Source: Lumbricus rubellus (lineage: Eukaryota > Annelida > Clitellata > Crassiclitellata > Lumbricidae). From it: a stretch of 64,000 nucleotides of DNA. Position numbers and translations under genes: made by a program. The DNA is taken from contig OX243825.1 in NCBI GenBank assembly GCA_945859605.1, forward strand, positions 23,365,054 through 23,429,053, given 5' to 3'. Every line of letters begins with the position of its first letter. Position 1 is the first letter of the stretch. The notes below the pieces were generated by a model that was not told the DNA's origin, did not search any database, and worked only from the letters and a program-made list of their open reading frames with translations. Below are positions 1 through 11,000 of this stretch, piece by piece.

Positions 1-71
1 TCTGAGACATTTCTGTTATTCATCATATTAAATCTCTTACTTATAAGTGTCATCAGCTTCGTTTCTTAACA
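1..71 (+). repeat. 5' LTR of copia element (3' part only)
   Basis: These 71 bases match 3613-3683 without gaps, with two substitutions (positions 17 and 21). They are the right end of the 5' long terminal repeat; the remaining ~127 bases lie left of the window. The two differences in 71 bases suggest a fairly recent but not brand-new insertion. Confidence 0.93.
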
Positions 72-85
72 GGTTATGGGCCCAG
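72..85 (+). promoter_or_regulatory. Primer binding site (initiator-Met tRNA, internal)
   Basis: GGTTATGGGCCCAG follows the LTR directly. It is complementary to the anticodon stem-loop region of metazoan initiator methionine tRNA (TGGGCCCATAACC), not to its 3' end. Drosophila copia is known to prime minus-strand synthesis in this way from a 5' half fragment of this tRNA. Confidence 0.85.
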
Positions 86-245
86 TGCACAAGATGATCT
101 CAAAGAGTAAAAGAGTTTAGGATGCGATACTTTAATAAGGAAAATCCGGTCAACTACGCGGTAAAGCGTGACATGTGACTGTTCTCTTCATCCTGACAGA
201 AATGCAAGAAACAGTTGTTTATTTCTTTTCTCCGAAAGAATAAAG

Positions 246-3200
246 ATGACGGATAAAGGTAAAATCGCAAAGTTGAATAATCAGAACTATCAAACGTGGA
301 AGTTTAAAGTTGAACTCCTGTTAATTAAAGAGGATTTGTGGGACACTGTCATTAAAGAAACTCCTAATCCTATTACGGAAACGTGGCAAAGTAAAGATGG
401 AAAAGCACGAGCCACGATAGGCTTGTTAGTTGAAGATAATCAACTTCATCTAATAAGAAAGCAAACTACGGCAAAGGGTTCATGGGAAGAACTGAAAAAG
501 TATCACCAAAAGGCAACACTGTCCAGTAAAGTAAATTTATTAAGGAAACTGTGTGCATTAAAGTTAACAGAGCATGGCGATATGCAAAACCATCTTGCAG
601 AAATGGAGAATTTAATCGACCAGCTTACTTCGTTGGGTGAAACGTTGGCAGAACATTTAACAGTCGCTTTCTTTCTCAGTAGTCTTCCAGAAAGTTATGG
701 GACACTGATTACAGCATTAGAAAGCAGACCTGAAGATGATTTGACTGTGGAATTAGTCAAAGGAAAATTGCTTGAAGAGTCTGCAAGAAGGACAAGTAAT
801 TTCGCAACACATAAAGGACAAGAATTAAAGGCTTTAAAAGCAACAAAACCAGAAACACATCCTAAAGAATCTCGCACATGTTTTTTCTGTAAAAAGCCTA
901 ACCATATAAAAAGGGATTGCAGGAAGTACATCCAGTGGAAGGAAAGAAACACAGACCATGTGGCAAAAACATTGAGAGAAAATTTCATTGAAGAAAAACC
1001 TCCAGAAAAAGTAGCACATACATGTCTTAAAGCATACGAAAAAGAATTCAGTTGTATTTGGCATGTTGACTCAGGTGCAACAACACACATGTGTAGTAAC
1101 AGAAATTTCTTCTTGAACATTAACAGACAGTATAAAAGTGAAGTTTTTCTCGCTGATGGTCGGAAGATTCAAACTGCAGGAAGTGGTGAGGTAATGATTA
1201 ATTTCATAAAGGAAAATGGAGAGATACATGTTGCAAAATTGTGTGAAGTCTTGTACGTTCCACAATTGAAAGGAAATTTACTATCAGTAAAGAAACTTGT
1301 CAATAAAGGTTGTGAAGTGGTTTTCAAAGAAAACAAATGCATCATAATAAAGGATGGAGAAACAATAGCAATTGCAGATGACAAAAATGATTTGTTTGAA
1401 GTGAGAATCTCTGAACAAACCAATAAAGTAAAACAAACACATATTGCACAGGTTGCACAAAGTTGCACAGGTTGCATACACTTTTGGCACAACAGAATGG
1501 GACACAGAGATTCAAAAGCTATACAAAACATGGTGAATCAGAATAAAGTATCAGGGATCGTCATCAAGCCGTGTAAATTCTCAGGTGTATTTGAATGTTG
1601 TATTGAAGCAAAGATGACAAGAAAGTCTATCCCAAAGAAGTCAGATTCCAAGTCAGATGAAATTCTAGACTTAATACATACAGATGTCTGTGGACCAATG
1701 CAGACAACAACACCAGGTGGGAAAAGATATTTCATGACGATGATTGATGATCACAGTAAATATACAGAAGTGTATTTATTGGCAAATAAATCTGAAGTAC
1801 CTGACAAAATTCAAGAGTATGTCAAGCATGCCCAGACAAAATTTGGTAAAACGCCGAAAAGAATTCGTTCAGATAGAGGAGGGGAATATACAGCTGAAAG
1901 GTTACAGAAATTCATGAAGAGTGAAGGAATTCAAGCTGAATTCACAACCCCTTATACTCCGCAACAGAATGGTTGTGCTGAAAGAAAGAACAGATATCTC
2001 ACTGAGATGACAAGATGTATGTTAAATGATGCAGATCTACCGCTAAAATATTGGGGCGAATCCATTATGACAGCGAATCATTTACAGAACAGATTACCAG
2101 TTGAAGGTATTGAAGGCACTCCTTTTGAAAGATGGAACAAAAGGAAACCAAATCTAAGCTACATAAAGAAATTCGGATCAAAAGCTTACGTAGCAATTCC
2201 AGCAGAAAAAAGACAGAAATTGGATGACAAAGCCAAGAAATTAACTTTTGTAGGTTATGAAAAAGGTACAAAAGGTTACAGACTACTAGATGTGAACACG
2301 GACAAAGTGTACATTAGTAGAGATGTGATATTTCTTGAGACTGATCCACATTTATCAGAAGTGAGTAATTCAGACATTGATGTTGAAGAGAAGTCATCAA
2401 ATTCAGACTTTGATGATGAAATTGTTCAATTTCCAACACACAAATTACCAGAGGAGGTAATAATTCAACAGGATACAGAAACTACAGACTCACAGATAAA
2501 CTTAAGGAGATCAGAAAGAGTTAACAAAGGTAAACCAGCTGAAAGGTTAATTGAAACAATTAATAAAGTAACAATGGCTGAGTCAGAACCAAGAAATTAT
2601 AAGGAAGCAATATCTTGTAAACAGCAACAATCCTGGCGGAAAGCAATGGATGAAGAAATGAAATCCCTTAATGAAAATGGAACATGGATCTTAACAGAAC
2701 TACCTGAAAACAAAACAGCAATTGGTAGTAAATGGGTTTACAAAATCAAAAGGGATGAAAAAGGAAATATATCAAGATATAAAGCACGTTTAGTTGCACA
2801 AGGATATTCTCAGAAATTTGGAGAAGATTATGATGAAGTTTTTGCTCCTGTGGCAAAACCATCAACATTGAGAACTATCTTGACCATAGCAGGACTTAAA
2901 GGCATGACGGTAAAACACTATGATGTGGAAACAGCTTACCTGAATGGAGATTTATCTCATGAAGTGTACATGAAACAACCTGATGGATATCAGAAAGGCG
3001 CTGCAGAAGTTGTCTGTAAACTGGAAAAGAATTTATATGGACTCAAGCAAGGAGCGAATGAATGGAACAAAAAGCTCAATGAAGTACTTATCACTAATGG
3101 ATTCAAGAGAAGTGATAATAATCTATGTCTATATTCAAAACAGTACGATGAAGGATGGATTTATATCTCAATTCATGTGGATGACTTAATTGTGGCAGCA

Positions 3201-3305
3201 ACAAAAGTTTCAATGATAAAGGAATTTGAAGAAGTTATGAATGAAACTCTGGTTATGAAAGATCTGGATGATTTATCGGAACTAAATATCATTTTTGTTC
3301 GATGA
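246..3305 (+). CDS. Ty1/copia Gag-Pol polyprotein, truncated in RT
   Basis: Retrotransposon polyprotein, 1019 codons from the ATG at 246; the frame also runs open upstream to 168 without an ATG, so 246 is preferred. Order seen: copia-type Gag (about residues 5-190); zinc knuckle C212-x2-C215-x4-H220-x4-C225; aspartic protease DSG at 275-277; GAG-pre-integrase region; integrase with D480, D543 and E579 (DD35E spacing) followed by a C-terminal extension; reverse transcriptase with the catalytic pair D979-D980 in an IHVDDL context (Y is more usual than H). The order protease-integrase-RT is diagnostic of Ty1/copia. The frame stops at 3303-3305, just after the HVDD motif. In-frame remnants of the RNase H end follow, so most of the RT thumb and RNase H is deleted. 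The copy cannot be autonomous. Confidence 0.93.
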   Translation: MTDKGKIAKLNNQNYQTWKFKVELLLIKEDLWDTVIKETPNPITETWQSKDGKARATIGLLVEDNQLHLIRKQTTAKGSWEELKKYHQKATLSSKVNLLRKLCALKLTEHGDMQNHLAEMENLIDQLTSLGETLAEHLTVAFFLSSLPESYGTLITALESRPEDDLTVELVKGKLLEESARRTSNFATHKGQELKALKATKPETHPKESRTCFFCKKPNHIKRDCRKYIQWKERNTDHVAKTLRENFIEEKPPEKVAHTCLKAYEKEFSCIWHVDSGATTHMCSNRNFFLNINRQYKSEVFLADGRKIQTAGSGEVMINFIKENGEIHVAKLCEVLYVPQLKGNLLSVKKLVNKGCEVVFKENKCIIIKDGETIAIADDKNDLFEVRISEQTNKVKQTHIAQVAQSCTGCIHFWHNRMGHRDSKAIQNMVNQNKVSGIVIKPCKFSGVFECCIEAKMTRKSIPKKSDSKSDEILDLIHTDVCGPMQTTTPGGKRYFMTMIDDHSKYTEVYLLANKSEVPDKIQEYVKHAQTKFGKTPKRIRSDRGGEYTAERLQKFMKSEGIQAEFTTPYTPQQNGCAERKNRYLTEMTRCMLNDADLPLKYWGESIMTANHLQNRLPVEGIEGTPFERWNKRKPNLSYIKKFGSKAYVAIPAEKRQKLDDKAKKLTFVGYEKGTKGYRLLDVNTDKVYISRDVIFLETDPHLSEVSNSDIDVEEKSSNSDFDDEIVQFPTHKLPEEVIIQQDTETTDSQINLRRSERVNKGKPAERLIETINKVTMAESEPRNYKEAISCKQQQSWRKAMDEEMKSLNENGTWILTELPENKTAIGSKWVYKIKRDEKGNISRYKARLVAQGYSQKFGEDYDEVFAPVAKPSTLRTILTIAGLKGMTVKHYDVETAYLNGDLSHEVYMKQPDGYQKGAAEVVCKLEKNLYGLKQGANEWNKKLNEVLITNGFKRSDNNLCLYSKQYDEGWIYISIHVDDLIVAATKVSMIKEFEEVMNETLVMKDLDDLSELNIIFVR

Positions 3306-3434
3306 ATGTACAGAAATAAGGAACTAGACATTAAGACTTAGTTTTGTCCTAGTGAACATATGATAGCTGATCTCTTAACTAAACCTCTAGAAGCAGTTAA
3401 AACTAGGAAGTTTACTTGTGAAATTGGGTTAAAT
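3306..3434 (+). pseudogene. Remnant of copia RNase H C-terminus
   Basis: In the same frame as the polyprotein, 3306-3434 encodes the typical end of copia RNase H, including ADLLTKPLE (usually ADxxTKxL), interrupted by a stop at 3339-3341 and ending at a normal stop. Because frame is kept across the junction near 3270-3310, the loss of the intervening several hundred codons looks like an in-frame internal deletion that left or later gained stop codons. Confidence 0.8.
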
Positions 3435-3476
3435 TGAGAGAACAGTATATTTTGTTATTAGGATAAATTAGTCGTT

Positions 3477-3485
3477 AAGGAGGGG
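3477..3485 (+). promoter_or_regulatory. Polypurine tract of copia element
   Basis: AAGGAGGGG lies directly before the TG that opens the 3' LTR, the expected position of the plus-strand primer. Confidence 0.8.
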
Positions 3486-3683
3486 TGTTGAACTTTATAA
3501 GTTGCGCTATAGTAGTAACGACTATATTGACTCTGATGTTGTATAGTCGGATGTTCTTGTTCCTTAGTTCTTGACTAAGCTTCCGTGCAAGGAGGTCTAA
3601 TGGCGTTTGAGTTCTGAGACATTTCTGTCATTAATCATATTAAATCTCTTACTTATAAGTGTCATCAGCTTCGTTTCTTAACA
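3486..3683 (+). repeat. 3' LTR of copia element (198 bp)
   Basis: Begins TGTTGAAC and ends TTCTTAACA (TG...CA ends). Its last 71 bases are repeated at the window start. The flanking bases AGTTC would be the 5-bp target duplication, but the left partner lies outside the window. Confidence 0.92.
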
Positions 3684-4164
3684 AGTTCTACATCGTGTGT
3701 TACTATAACAATGTCATGCATTACAGTTCTACATAAATTCCAAATTGCACACGATCATCAAACGCGTTTGTCAAAGAAATATCGCCAACACAACGTGAGC
3801 ATCAATATCAAGAAACATAATATCAGATATACATTGTCGAAATCACTCAGTCTTGTCTCTCCGCCCCGCATCAGTTTAGAAAATGGGTCTAAAGCGCATC
3901 TCGTAATTATGTGTAGGCCCCCTATTGGCCTATTGCATCAGTAATGCATTCGGCTAAACCCATGACAAAAATGTCTTGCCTTTTCATAGAAATGTGTTTT
4001 GCATTCTCCTGTCTGTTGATTGTTGAACTATTAAGAATAATGTGTGCTGCCGAATAGTAATACCGGTAGCCTATATATAGTGTAGGCCTATATAGGCTAT
4101 TCACGCATAACTAACTACCGGTATGCGAACAGGTATACACGCTACATGTATGCTAATTATGATG
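3684..4164. other. AT-rich spacer, no gene seen
   Basis: No recognisable coding sequence. TAGGCCTA-type palindromic motifs occur around 4070-4100. Confidence 0.6.
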
Positions 4165-5150
4165 ATGTTCAGTTCAGTTCAGTTTCAGTTTATTTCCTGA
4201 ATACACACAAAAACAATCAAGGCAGTGAACAGGGAATTGTACATATTAGTGGTATCAAGGGGAGACCCAGAAGGGATGGAAATCCCGCTAATTGGGCCAC
4301 CCAGTAATCATTGAATTGCAAGGCATAGTCTAATAGGACATGACAGCCGGTTTATACGATTGCAGGAATAGAAATATAATCAGGACAGGAACTTATTAAT
4401 AGAGGATAGATGACACAACTTAACTAACACTTAACTAACACTTAACTAACACTTAACTAACACCCCCAATTCAACACAATAATTCAAGCAGTTCGATTGA
4501 TAATATAACAACGTAGGCGTTTCTTTAAGATATGAAGACCATGTAATTGACAGATAGCTGAGGGGATACTGTTCCAAATATTAGCACCAGTATATCTGAT
4601 CGAAAATAAACGAGTGTTAGTATGAGCAAATGGTTGTCTATACAAATTTGCACTTCTTGTGGAATAGGAATGAAAATCAGAGGCACGGAAGAACATTTGT
4701 CTATTTATACGCAACTGGTAACAAGTTGTGCTCATATCGAAACATAAATTCACCTATCTGAACCGTCCTAATTTGTTCAATTTTTAGTAACTTAAATTCC
4801 AGAAATAGCTGATGAGTATGAGAATATTATGGAACATTAGCCACATAACGAATAACACGTTTCTGTAGAATTGTTAGCCTTTGTAAATTAGATTTATAAG
4901 TTGAAGCCCATATTATATTGCAGTAGGTAAGATGGGTAGATGAGTGTATAATAAAGGGTTAGCCTAACATGGAGAGGCAGCAAAAAGGAAGCTCGTTTTA
5001 TAATACCGATATTCTTGGCAATTTTAGAAGAGATAGCTTTAATATGATCTTTCCAAGACAAATGCTGGTCTAACACAACACCTAAGAATTTAGTTGATGT
5101 TACTTGTTTAATTGGATGGCCATCAATGTTTGAGATATGTAAACATTAAA
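4165..5150 (-). pseudogene. LINE 3' fragment (CR1/jockey-like RT end)
   Basis: On the minus strand, about 5150 down to 4894 reads the RT C-terminal motif TKFLGVVLDQHLSWKDHI followed by a stretch typical of CR1/jockey-group LINEs. 4753-4484 reads the family terminus with SYSTRSANLY and IWNSIPSAIC. The two blocks are separated by stops. The 3' untranslated part carries a TTAGTTAAGTG tandem repeat (4425-4466) and ends near 4165 in an AACTG-type short repeat, as CR1/L2-type LINEs often do. The copy is 5' truncated and dead. Confidence 0.75.
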
Positions 5151-5754
5151 ACAGTAGGCCCTATAGCTAAACATGCCTCTGCAGTGTAGACATGTAAAAT
5201 GAATCGAAGCGGTAAGCATTAAGCCTTAGTCATTCATTGATTGATATCATAGACTAGCGCAGAGTAGATTTCCTGAAAATTCGATTTCTTGAAGAGTCGC
5301 AATATAGCCTAATTTTCGGAATGAATGAATGAATGTAGGTCTAAATGTTAAAAGGACGATTCATTATGGTTACGGTTAAGATCCATTAGCCCTTTTTTCG
5401 TTTATTCATTCATTTAGGCAAATCAGGCTATATAATCACAAAACTTAAAAATTGCAATAATAATAATTTAGAATGATGTTTAATTACACGAAATGTGGTC
5501 TTATGATGTGGTCTAGTGATGTCAATGTGTAACAGGCAATGTGTGATAATGCTGGTTTGAATTTCATTCGTATGAGTGTGTAATTTGTCATGTCCTGGTT
5601 TTCGTTTGATTTTTCATCCATTCGAAGTCCTTGTATACTCTCATGCAGAATTCATATGATTTTAGACTTCGATGTGGTTTTGTCTATTTCCGCATTACTG
5701 CTTCTCACCAAATATAGCTAACGGTCCACGAGAAGTATTCGAACACCACTCGAT
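5151..5754. other. AT-rich spacer, no gene seen
   Basis: No supported coding sequence; simple AT-rich DNA with GAATGAATGAATG near 5320. Confidence 0.5.
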
Positions 5755-5896
5755 CTTCCCCGACTTCCCATCCCTCCCTCTTCTTCCCTCCCTATATTCC
5801 TCCCTCCCTCCCTCTCTTCTCCTATTCGCTTTTTCTTCCATTCTTCTCTTCTTCCCTATCTTTTCCTTTCCTATCCTCTTCCCTGCCTCTCTTCTT
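5755..5896. repeat. Polypyrimidine tract, left part
   Basis: CCCTCC/TCTTCC-rich low-complexity DNA. It resumes at 7426 after the inserted hAT element; the two parts were probably one tract. Open frames in it are compositional only. Confidence 0.85.
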
Positions 5897-5969
5897 CAGG
5901 GACGTCATTTCAGTTTTTTCCAGGGGGGGGCAAAACTTAGCTAGCTTATGTTTCGTATTTAATCGATGC

Positions 5970-6004
5970 ATATATATATATATATACACACATATGTACA
6001 TATA

Positions 6005-6051
<47 letters not shown>
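5970..6051. repeat. (TA)n and (TG)n microsatellites
   Basis: TA dinucleotides at 5970-5986, then 22 TG units at 6008-6051. Confidence 0.95.
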
Positions 6052-6056
<5 letters not shown>

Positions 6057-6200
6057 CTGCAAGCAGCACAAGCCAGTGTTGCACGATGTCTGCATAATTA
6101 TAAGCCTAACGACAGAACGCAACCGGTATACATTATAAAAAATGTACATTTATGCAATTGAAACAGTTCAGCTATCTCTCTCTATTTCTCTCTATTTTTC

Positions 6201-6201
<1 letters not shown>

Positions 6202-6279
<78 letters not shown>
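6202..6279. repeat. (TCTG)n followed by (CT)n microsatellite
   Basis: About 13 TCTG units followed by about 13 CT units. Confidence 0.95.
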
Positions 6280-6336
6280 GTTATGCGCAGTTGGAGTTGT
6301 GTGTAGCCTACTTGCAATGTTTATCTAGTTCAATCA

Positions 6337-6370
6337 ATCAATATTTATATAGCGCCCTTCACCATCCAAA
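6337..6370 (-). repeat. LINE/SINE 3'-tail remnant
   Basis: ATTTATATAGCGCCCTTCA is the reverse complement of the tail shared by SINEs and L2-like LINE pieces elsewhere in the window. Confidence 0.45.
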
Positions 6371-7425
6371 CTCATGCGACAAAAATAGAGTTGTTCTTAC
6401 CATCACACCTTAATACAGCTCCTGGCGACTACCATGATTGGAAACAAGCAGAAAAGCAGAACACTCTCATGACATTTAACAAGTTCACTTAGTCCTATTT
6501 GACATTCACTAAGAATCCTCTAGATACTTCAATATCAGGTCTCGAAATGAACTGAGCTTGGTTCTGTGTCTAATTAACATACTATATAACTATTCTTATG
6601 TGTCTCTTCCCACTCCCAAAGCTGACGCAGAACACTATGTACTGACGCATGTATATAAATATATATAGAGCCTATATAAATACATATCTATATAGGCCTT
6701 TAATATACAATACCCTGGTACGTTATATATTCAGCTGTCTTAATCATTTTTCCTGTCCCCTAGCACTTAATTATTATTTAATGCGTGCAGTCTGAGTCGT
6801 CAAATCCTCCTTACCACCTCGATCTACTCCGGCTTTGGCATATCTGTTTTCGGTGGAATCGGGCCCAGAGTAGGCTAAGGTGTCCACAATGCTTGATGAC
6901 CTTCCATTATAGGATCAAAGTCAGCCTTTCGCCGCAAGTCAGGGCCGATGTACAGTAGTGACCTCGGTATAGATAGATCCTTTCATCATCAAAATTTACG
7001 GCCCTGACTTCTACATTGTTGACTTCTATAGGACACCGTGATATAGATATGGGGTAATTAAGTTCCTCCCTTTCATCAGGATTTACGACCCTCATTTGAA
7101 CATTGTTGACCACTATAGGGGTGCTCTGCCATTTTAGCTATTTTCCAACTTAGCACACGAGATCCTTTCAATCTCTTGGGAGGTTTCTATCACTTTAGGA
7201 GACCGCTCTGTGCAAAGTTCTGACATCCAGAAATTACCAGATTACAGCACTGACCATGGATACATGTAGTAATTGGTCTTCTGCTGTCTTAGATTCCAAA
7301 TGAAAAATAAAGATATCTTATTTTCATCAAATGAGAAAATGCACTGATATACATATAAAAATGGGTTTTTCCGCCAAAATCAGGGGGAGCAAATGCCCCC
7401 CCTGCCCCCCCAAATGACGCCCCTG

Positions 7426-7745
7426 CTCTTCTTCCCTCCCTCACTTCCTCCTTCCTATCTTCTTCCTTCTTCCCGTCTTCCTTCCCTCTTCTTCTCTCAC
7501 TCTTCTCTTCCCTCTCTATATTCTTTCCTTCCGCTTCTTCCTTTCCCTCTTCTTTCATTCCTCCCGTCTTTCCTCCCTCTTCATTTTTTCCTTCTTATTC
7601 CTTTACTCTTCTTCCCTTTCCCCTTCTTCTCTCCCCTCTTCTTCCCTTCCTCACTTCTTTTTCGCTCCCTCTCTCCTTACCTCTCTCTATTCTTCCCTCC
7701 CTCTCCCCTCTTTCTTTTTCTCCCCTCTTTCTTCTTCTTCTCTCC
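7426..7745. repeat. Polypyrimidine tract, right part
   Basis: Continuation of the CT-rich tract beyond the hAT insertion. The Pro/Leu/Ser-rich frames in it are not genes. Confidence 0.85.
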
Positions 7746-8254
7746 GTTCGCTCTCTCTTCGACCGTCACTGCTGCGATGATGACGACGATGACGATGACG
7801 TTGAAACCGTCGTCGACCTCGGATTAGAATAAAATAATTTGTAGATTATTTAATCTCGGGAGAGCATTCACGACGGCGCCACGGCTCGGGTCAGAGCGTC
7901 AGCCACGACGTCGAATGGAAAAAGGAAAGGGGAAAAGGAGGAAAGGGGAATGGGGAATGGGGAAAGGGGAATGAAGAAAGGGGAATGGGGCTATCGGTCG
8001 ACCACCAGCCAGCCAGCCACCCACCAGCCACAAGACGAATGAAGGAAGGCTGCAGCAGCGATGTTCACCTAATGGATGACTTTAAATATAAACCCCTAGG
8101 ATGGATGGATGGATGGAGGGAGGAGGGAGGACGGAAATAAGGCGATGCCAAACGTGGTCCACAGATGGCGGGCGATGAGTTATGACGCGAGGGAATTTCC
8201 AGTTGGAGTCTTACTTACTCAAACTCCATTTCGATGGATCGACAAAAGAGGGAC
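7746..8254. other. Spacer, partly GC-rich; no gene seen
   Basis: 7855-7915 is relatively GC- and CpG-rich; 7918-7990 is a GGGGAAAG-type purine repeat. No supported exon. Confidence 0.4.
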
Positions 8255-8459
8255 GCAGCGAGGAAGAAGAAGAGAAAGAGAAAGAGGAAGAGGAAGAGGA
8301 GGAAGAAGAATAGGAGAAGGAGGAGGAAGAGGGAGCGTGAGAATGAGAGGAAGAGGGAGAGGGAGAGGAAGAGGGAGAGGAAGAGGAAAAAGAAGAGGAA
8401 GAGGAGGAGGAAGAGGTAGGAGGAGGAAGAGGTAGGAGGAGGAAGAGGAAGAGGAAGAA
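8255..8459. repeat. Polypurine (GA-rich) tract
   Basis: AGGAAG/AGAGGA-type low complexity on the plus strand. Arg/Glu and Ser/Pro/Leu frames on the two strands are compositional. Confidence 0.9.
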
Positions 8460-8689
8460 CGAAATGTAGTCGCTGTGACCATTCATGCGATGAATGCCAC
8501 ATGGCATGAATGTCACATGCCATAAATGCACCGTCACGCATCATTTGTCACGCAGTCATGCATCATTTGTAACGCAGTCATGCGTCATTTGTCACACGTG
8601 CATGCAACATTCTTACTCACAGAAACTTGTGGAAGTTCGCTACAGCTTTAGGCCGTTCACGCATCATTGAATACTGATGCATTGGTTTT

Positions 8690-8749
8690 CCATCCATCCA
8701 TCCATCCATCCATCCATCCATCCATCCATCCATCCATCCATCCATCCAT

Positions 8750-8785
<36 letters not shown>
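8690..8785. repeat. (CATC)n microsatellite
   Basis: About 24 tetranucleotide units, slightly degenerate at the right end. It yields spurious IHPS and GWMD repeat peptides. Confidence 0.95.
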
Positions 8786-8789
<4 letters not shown>

Positions 8790-10310
8790 CTGTTCCACAC
8801 ATGACATTAAATGTAGTCCTATAGTCATGCAACCATTCATTCATTCGTCCATCGATCCATCCTTCCAATCTTCTGTGAATTTGTGGATAGATCCTGTCAT
8901 CCTGACCATAATTATTTGGCTGCCATATAAAACAAACATCTTTTGCTGCCGTCTTTAAATTTATGGTGCAAGTAATTATTAGACCAGCCAATTACCTGAT
9001 GGTCGTGTCCCTTCGGTTTCATCTCAATACATCTGTCAGCATTTAGCACGCTCTAAAAGAACGACTATGTCATAATGTGTGTACATGTAGGCCTATGTGG
9101 AATCGAAACTTCAATCTTTCCAGTAAAAACGCCTACAACGTCTATGTGCGAACTATAATTATAATACTGTCAAGTTGCGTTCTCGTGGAGACGTTTTCTT
9201 CTGGGAATAGAATGATATCTGATTCTTTCGACAGAATATTTTGCAAACATCAATCTAACTGTACTAACAGCTTTCATCGTTGCCTTGACAGCAAATTTAG
9301 AATTAGTGACGCTCTGAGACTTTGGGAAAATATTCTAAGAAGGAAGTAAACTATCACCGTTTACAACCAAATCAGCCTCTGCGGACTGTAGTTGCGCAAA
9401 GTCTCTACACATGATCTTCTACGTGTTCTTGGATTGGAGTGTTTTTCCGGCGCCAGTGTTTTGCTGCATGCAGCTTGGACCCCTCCATGTATTTATCGAC
9501 TGTGCTGGAGAACGAAAAGAATGACCTTATCTCGTTTTATATACATGTTCTGTTCTTCTGGATAAGATGGAATCGTCCCCTCCACCCTTATGCCAATCGA
9601 GAGCTGACGAACGGTAGCGTCTTCCAGCAAGTGTGGATGTGTGTTTCAATTTAATCGTCTCGTCTTTTTAGTTTCTTATGCCTACTGCAGATACTCGTCT
9701 TTTAAGTATATTACGGTATTGGACAAAACGATGTGCCGGTTTGTTAAGTGCAACATTGTAGCCAGTAGCCTAGGTGACTATGATAATCCTTTAAAAATAA
9801 GTGATCTTTTATGCTATCCTATTTATATTTGCCATATCGTTAGAAACGAAACGATTATATGCCCCATAACTCTCTGATTTGTGAGCTTCTATTTATAACT
9901 CGGTATAATTATAGTTCAATAGATACGCATCTTCCAGACGTTATAGCATGAGTAAAATATAGGCCTATACATTTTTATACACGATCGTCCCATTTAATAT
10001 CTTGATTTCTAGCACAACATGTTTATGCATTGCATAGTATACATGAATATGACGGGTAATGAGTTGCCGATAGGTGTACAAAATGGCTGATAACTTTTAT
10101 GTAGGCCCTGTGCATGACTCGTTGTGTGAGCATATGCATGTATATACATGTATTGTGTGTGAGAGTGTACGTGTGAGTGTTGTGTGTTTGTGTGGTGTGC
10201 ATGTGTGTGAGTGTAAGTGTGTGTGAAGTCTCGGGATTCACATCAAAACTTCTTCAGACCTCGGTTGTTCTCAATGTTCTGCCGATCGTAATTTATTGTC
10301 AGTGTGCAGT
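8786..10310. other. Intergenic DNA, no gene seen
   Basis: Mixed-composition DNA with a TGTG-rich stretch at 10115-10220. Short open frames at 9077-9877 have no recognisable domain and no ATG with good context. Confidence 0.45.
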
Positions 10311-11000
10311 TGATTGGTCGTTTTTCTTCGATCCTCTTCTCTTCCTTCCTTCTTCACACTTCACAGCAACCACCGCAGTTCAGTGATGTTGGTGGGTGAC
10401 CATCGCATCTCCCGCCTCCTCAGCTTCCTCCTCCCCTGCCTCAGCAGCAGCAGCAGCAGTAGCAGCAGCAGTAGCCACCACAATCGACGACGATGCAAAG
10501 CCAATCTCAGCTCGATCGCTATCTTCGACTAGAAGCGAAAGGAGGTTCGGCCTATTGTCAAAATTGGTGTCATCTCCTGAGACGGCGGCCGTGGTCCAAC
10601 CCCTGCCAGGCGGCAATTTGTTACCTAAGAGCGGGATGTGATTCCATCGATCCCTTCATCCTCCCCATCCTCCTCCTGATCCTCCTCTTTCTCCTCTTCC
10701 CTCTCCTTCTCCTCTTTCCTCTCCTTCTCCTCTTCCTTCTCCTTCTCTTTTCTCTTCATCATCTCTTCCTTCTACATGTACCTCTCCTCCACTTCCCCTT
10801 CCTTCTCCTCTATAAACTCTCTTTCTTCTCTTGCTCCTCCTTCTATTCTTCTCATCCGCCTGCTCATTCTCCTCCTTTCGCTTCCATCCTCCTCCTTCTC
10901 CTCCTCCTTTTTCTCCTCCTCCTCCTCCATCCTCCTCCTCCATCTTCTCCTCCTCTTCCTCCTCCGTGTCCTAAACATCTTATAAGAAATCTCCTGTGAT
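10311..11000. repeat. GC-rich then CT-rich low-complexity region
   Basis: 10441-10476 is a CAG/TAG trinucleotide run, and 10640-10970 is CTCCTC/TTCTCC-rich. An Ala/Ser-rich frame at 10396-10641 has no ATG and is not supported as coding, although its CpG content could fit a promoter or 5' exon of the downstream gene. Confidence 0.55.

Larger units (their letters stand above)
5897..7425. mobile_element. hAT-type non-autonomous element, 1529 bp
   Basis: Left end CAGGGACGTCATTT and right end AAATGACGCCCCTG form a terminal inverted repeat with one mismatch in 14. Similarity continues in a G-run region (CAGGGGGGGGCA versus CAGGGGGGGCA). The flanks 5889-5896 and 7426-7433 are both CTCTTCTT, a perfect 8-bp target duplication as made by hAT transposases. 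The flanks are low complexity, which weakens this evidence somewhat. No transposase is seen. The interior holds AT, TG, TCTG and CT microsatellites and a diverged ~83-bp repeat pair (about 6963-7120). Confidence 0.8.

Noticed and set aside
7393..7827. Long Pro/Leu/Ser-rich open frame
   Set aside because: Translation of a polypyrimidine tract; no domain, and it crosses the boundary of the hAT insertion.
8109..8544. Several Arg/Gly-, Arg/Lys- and Ser-rich frames on both strands
   Set aside because: All are readings of one GA-rich tract.
8617..8991. Frames with GWMD and IHPS repeats
   Set aside because: Products of the (CATC)n microsatellite.
10396..10999. Ala/Ser-rich and Leu/Pro-rich frames near the CAG run
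   Set aside because: No ATG in good context, no domain, composition explained by CAG and CTC repeats. A 5' exon here cannot be excluded but is not supported.
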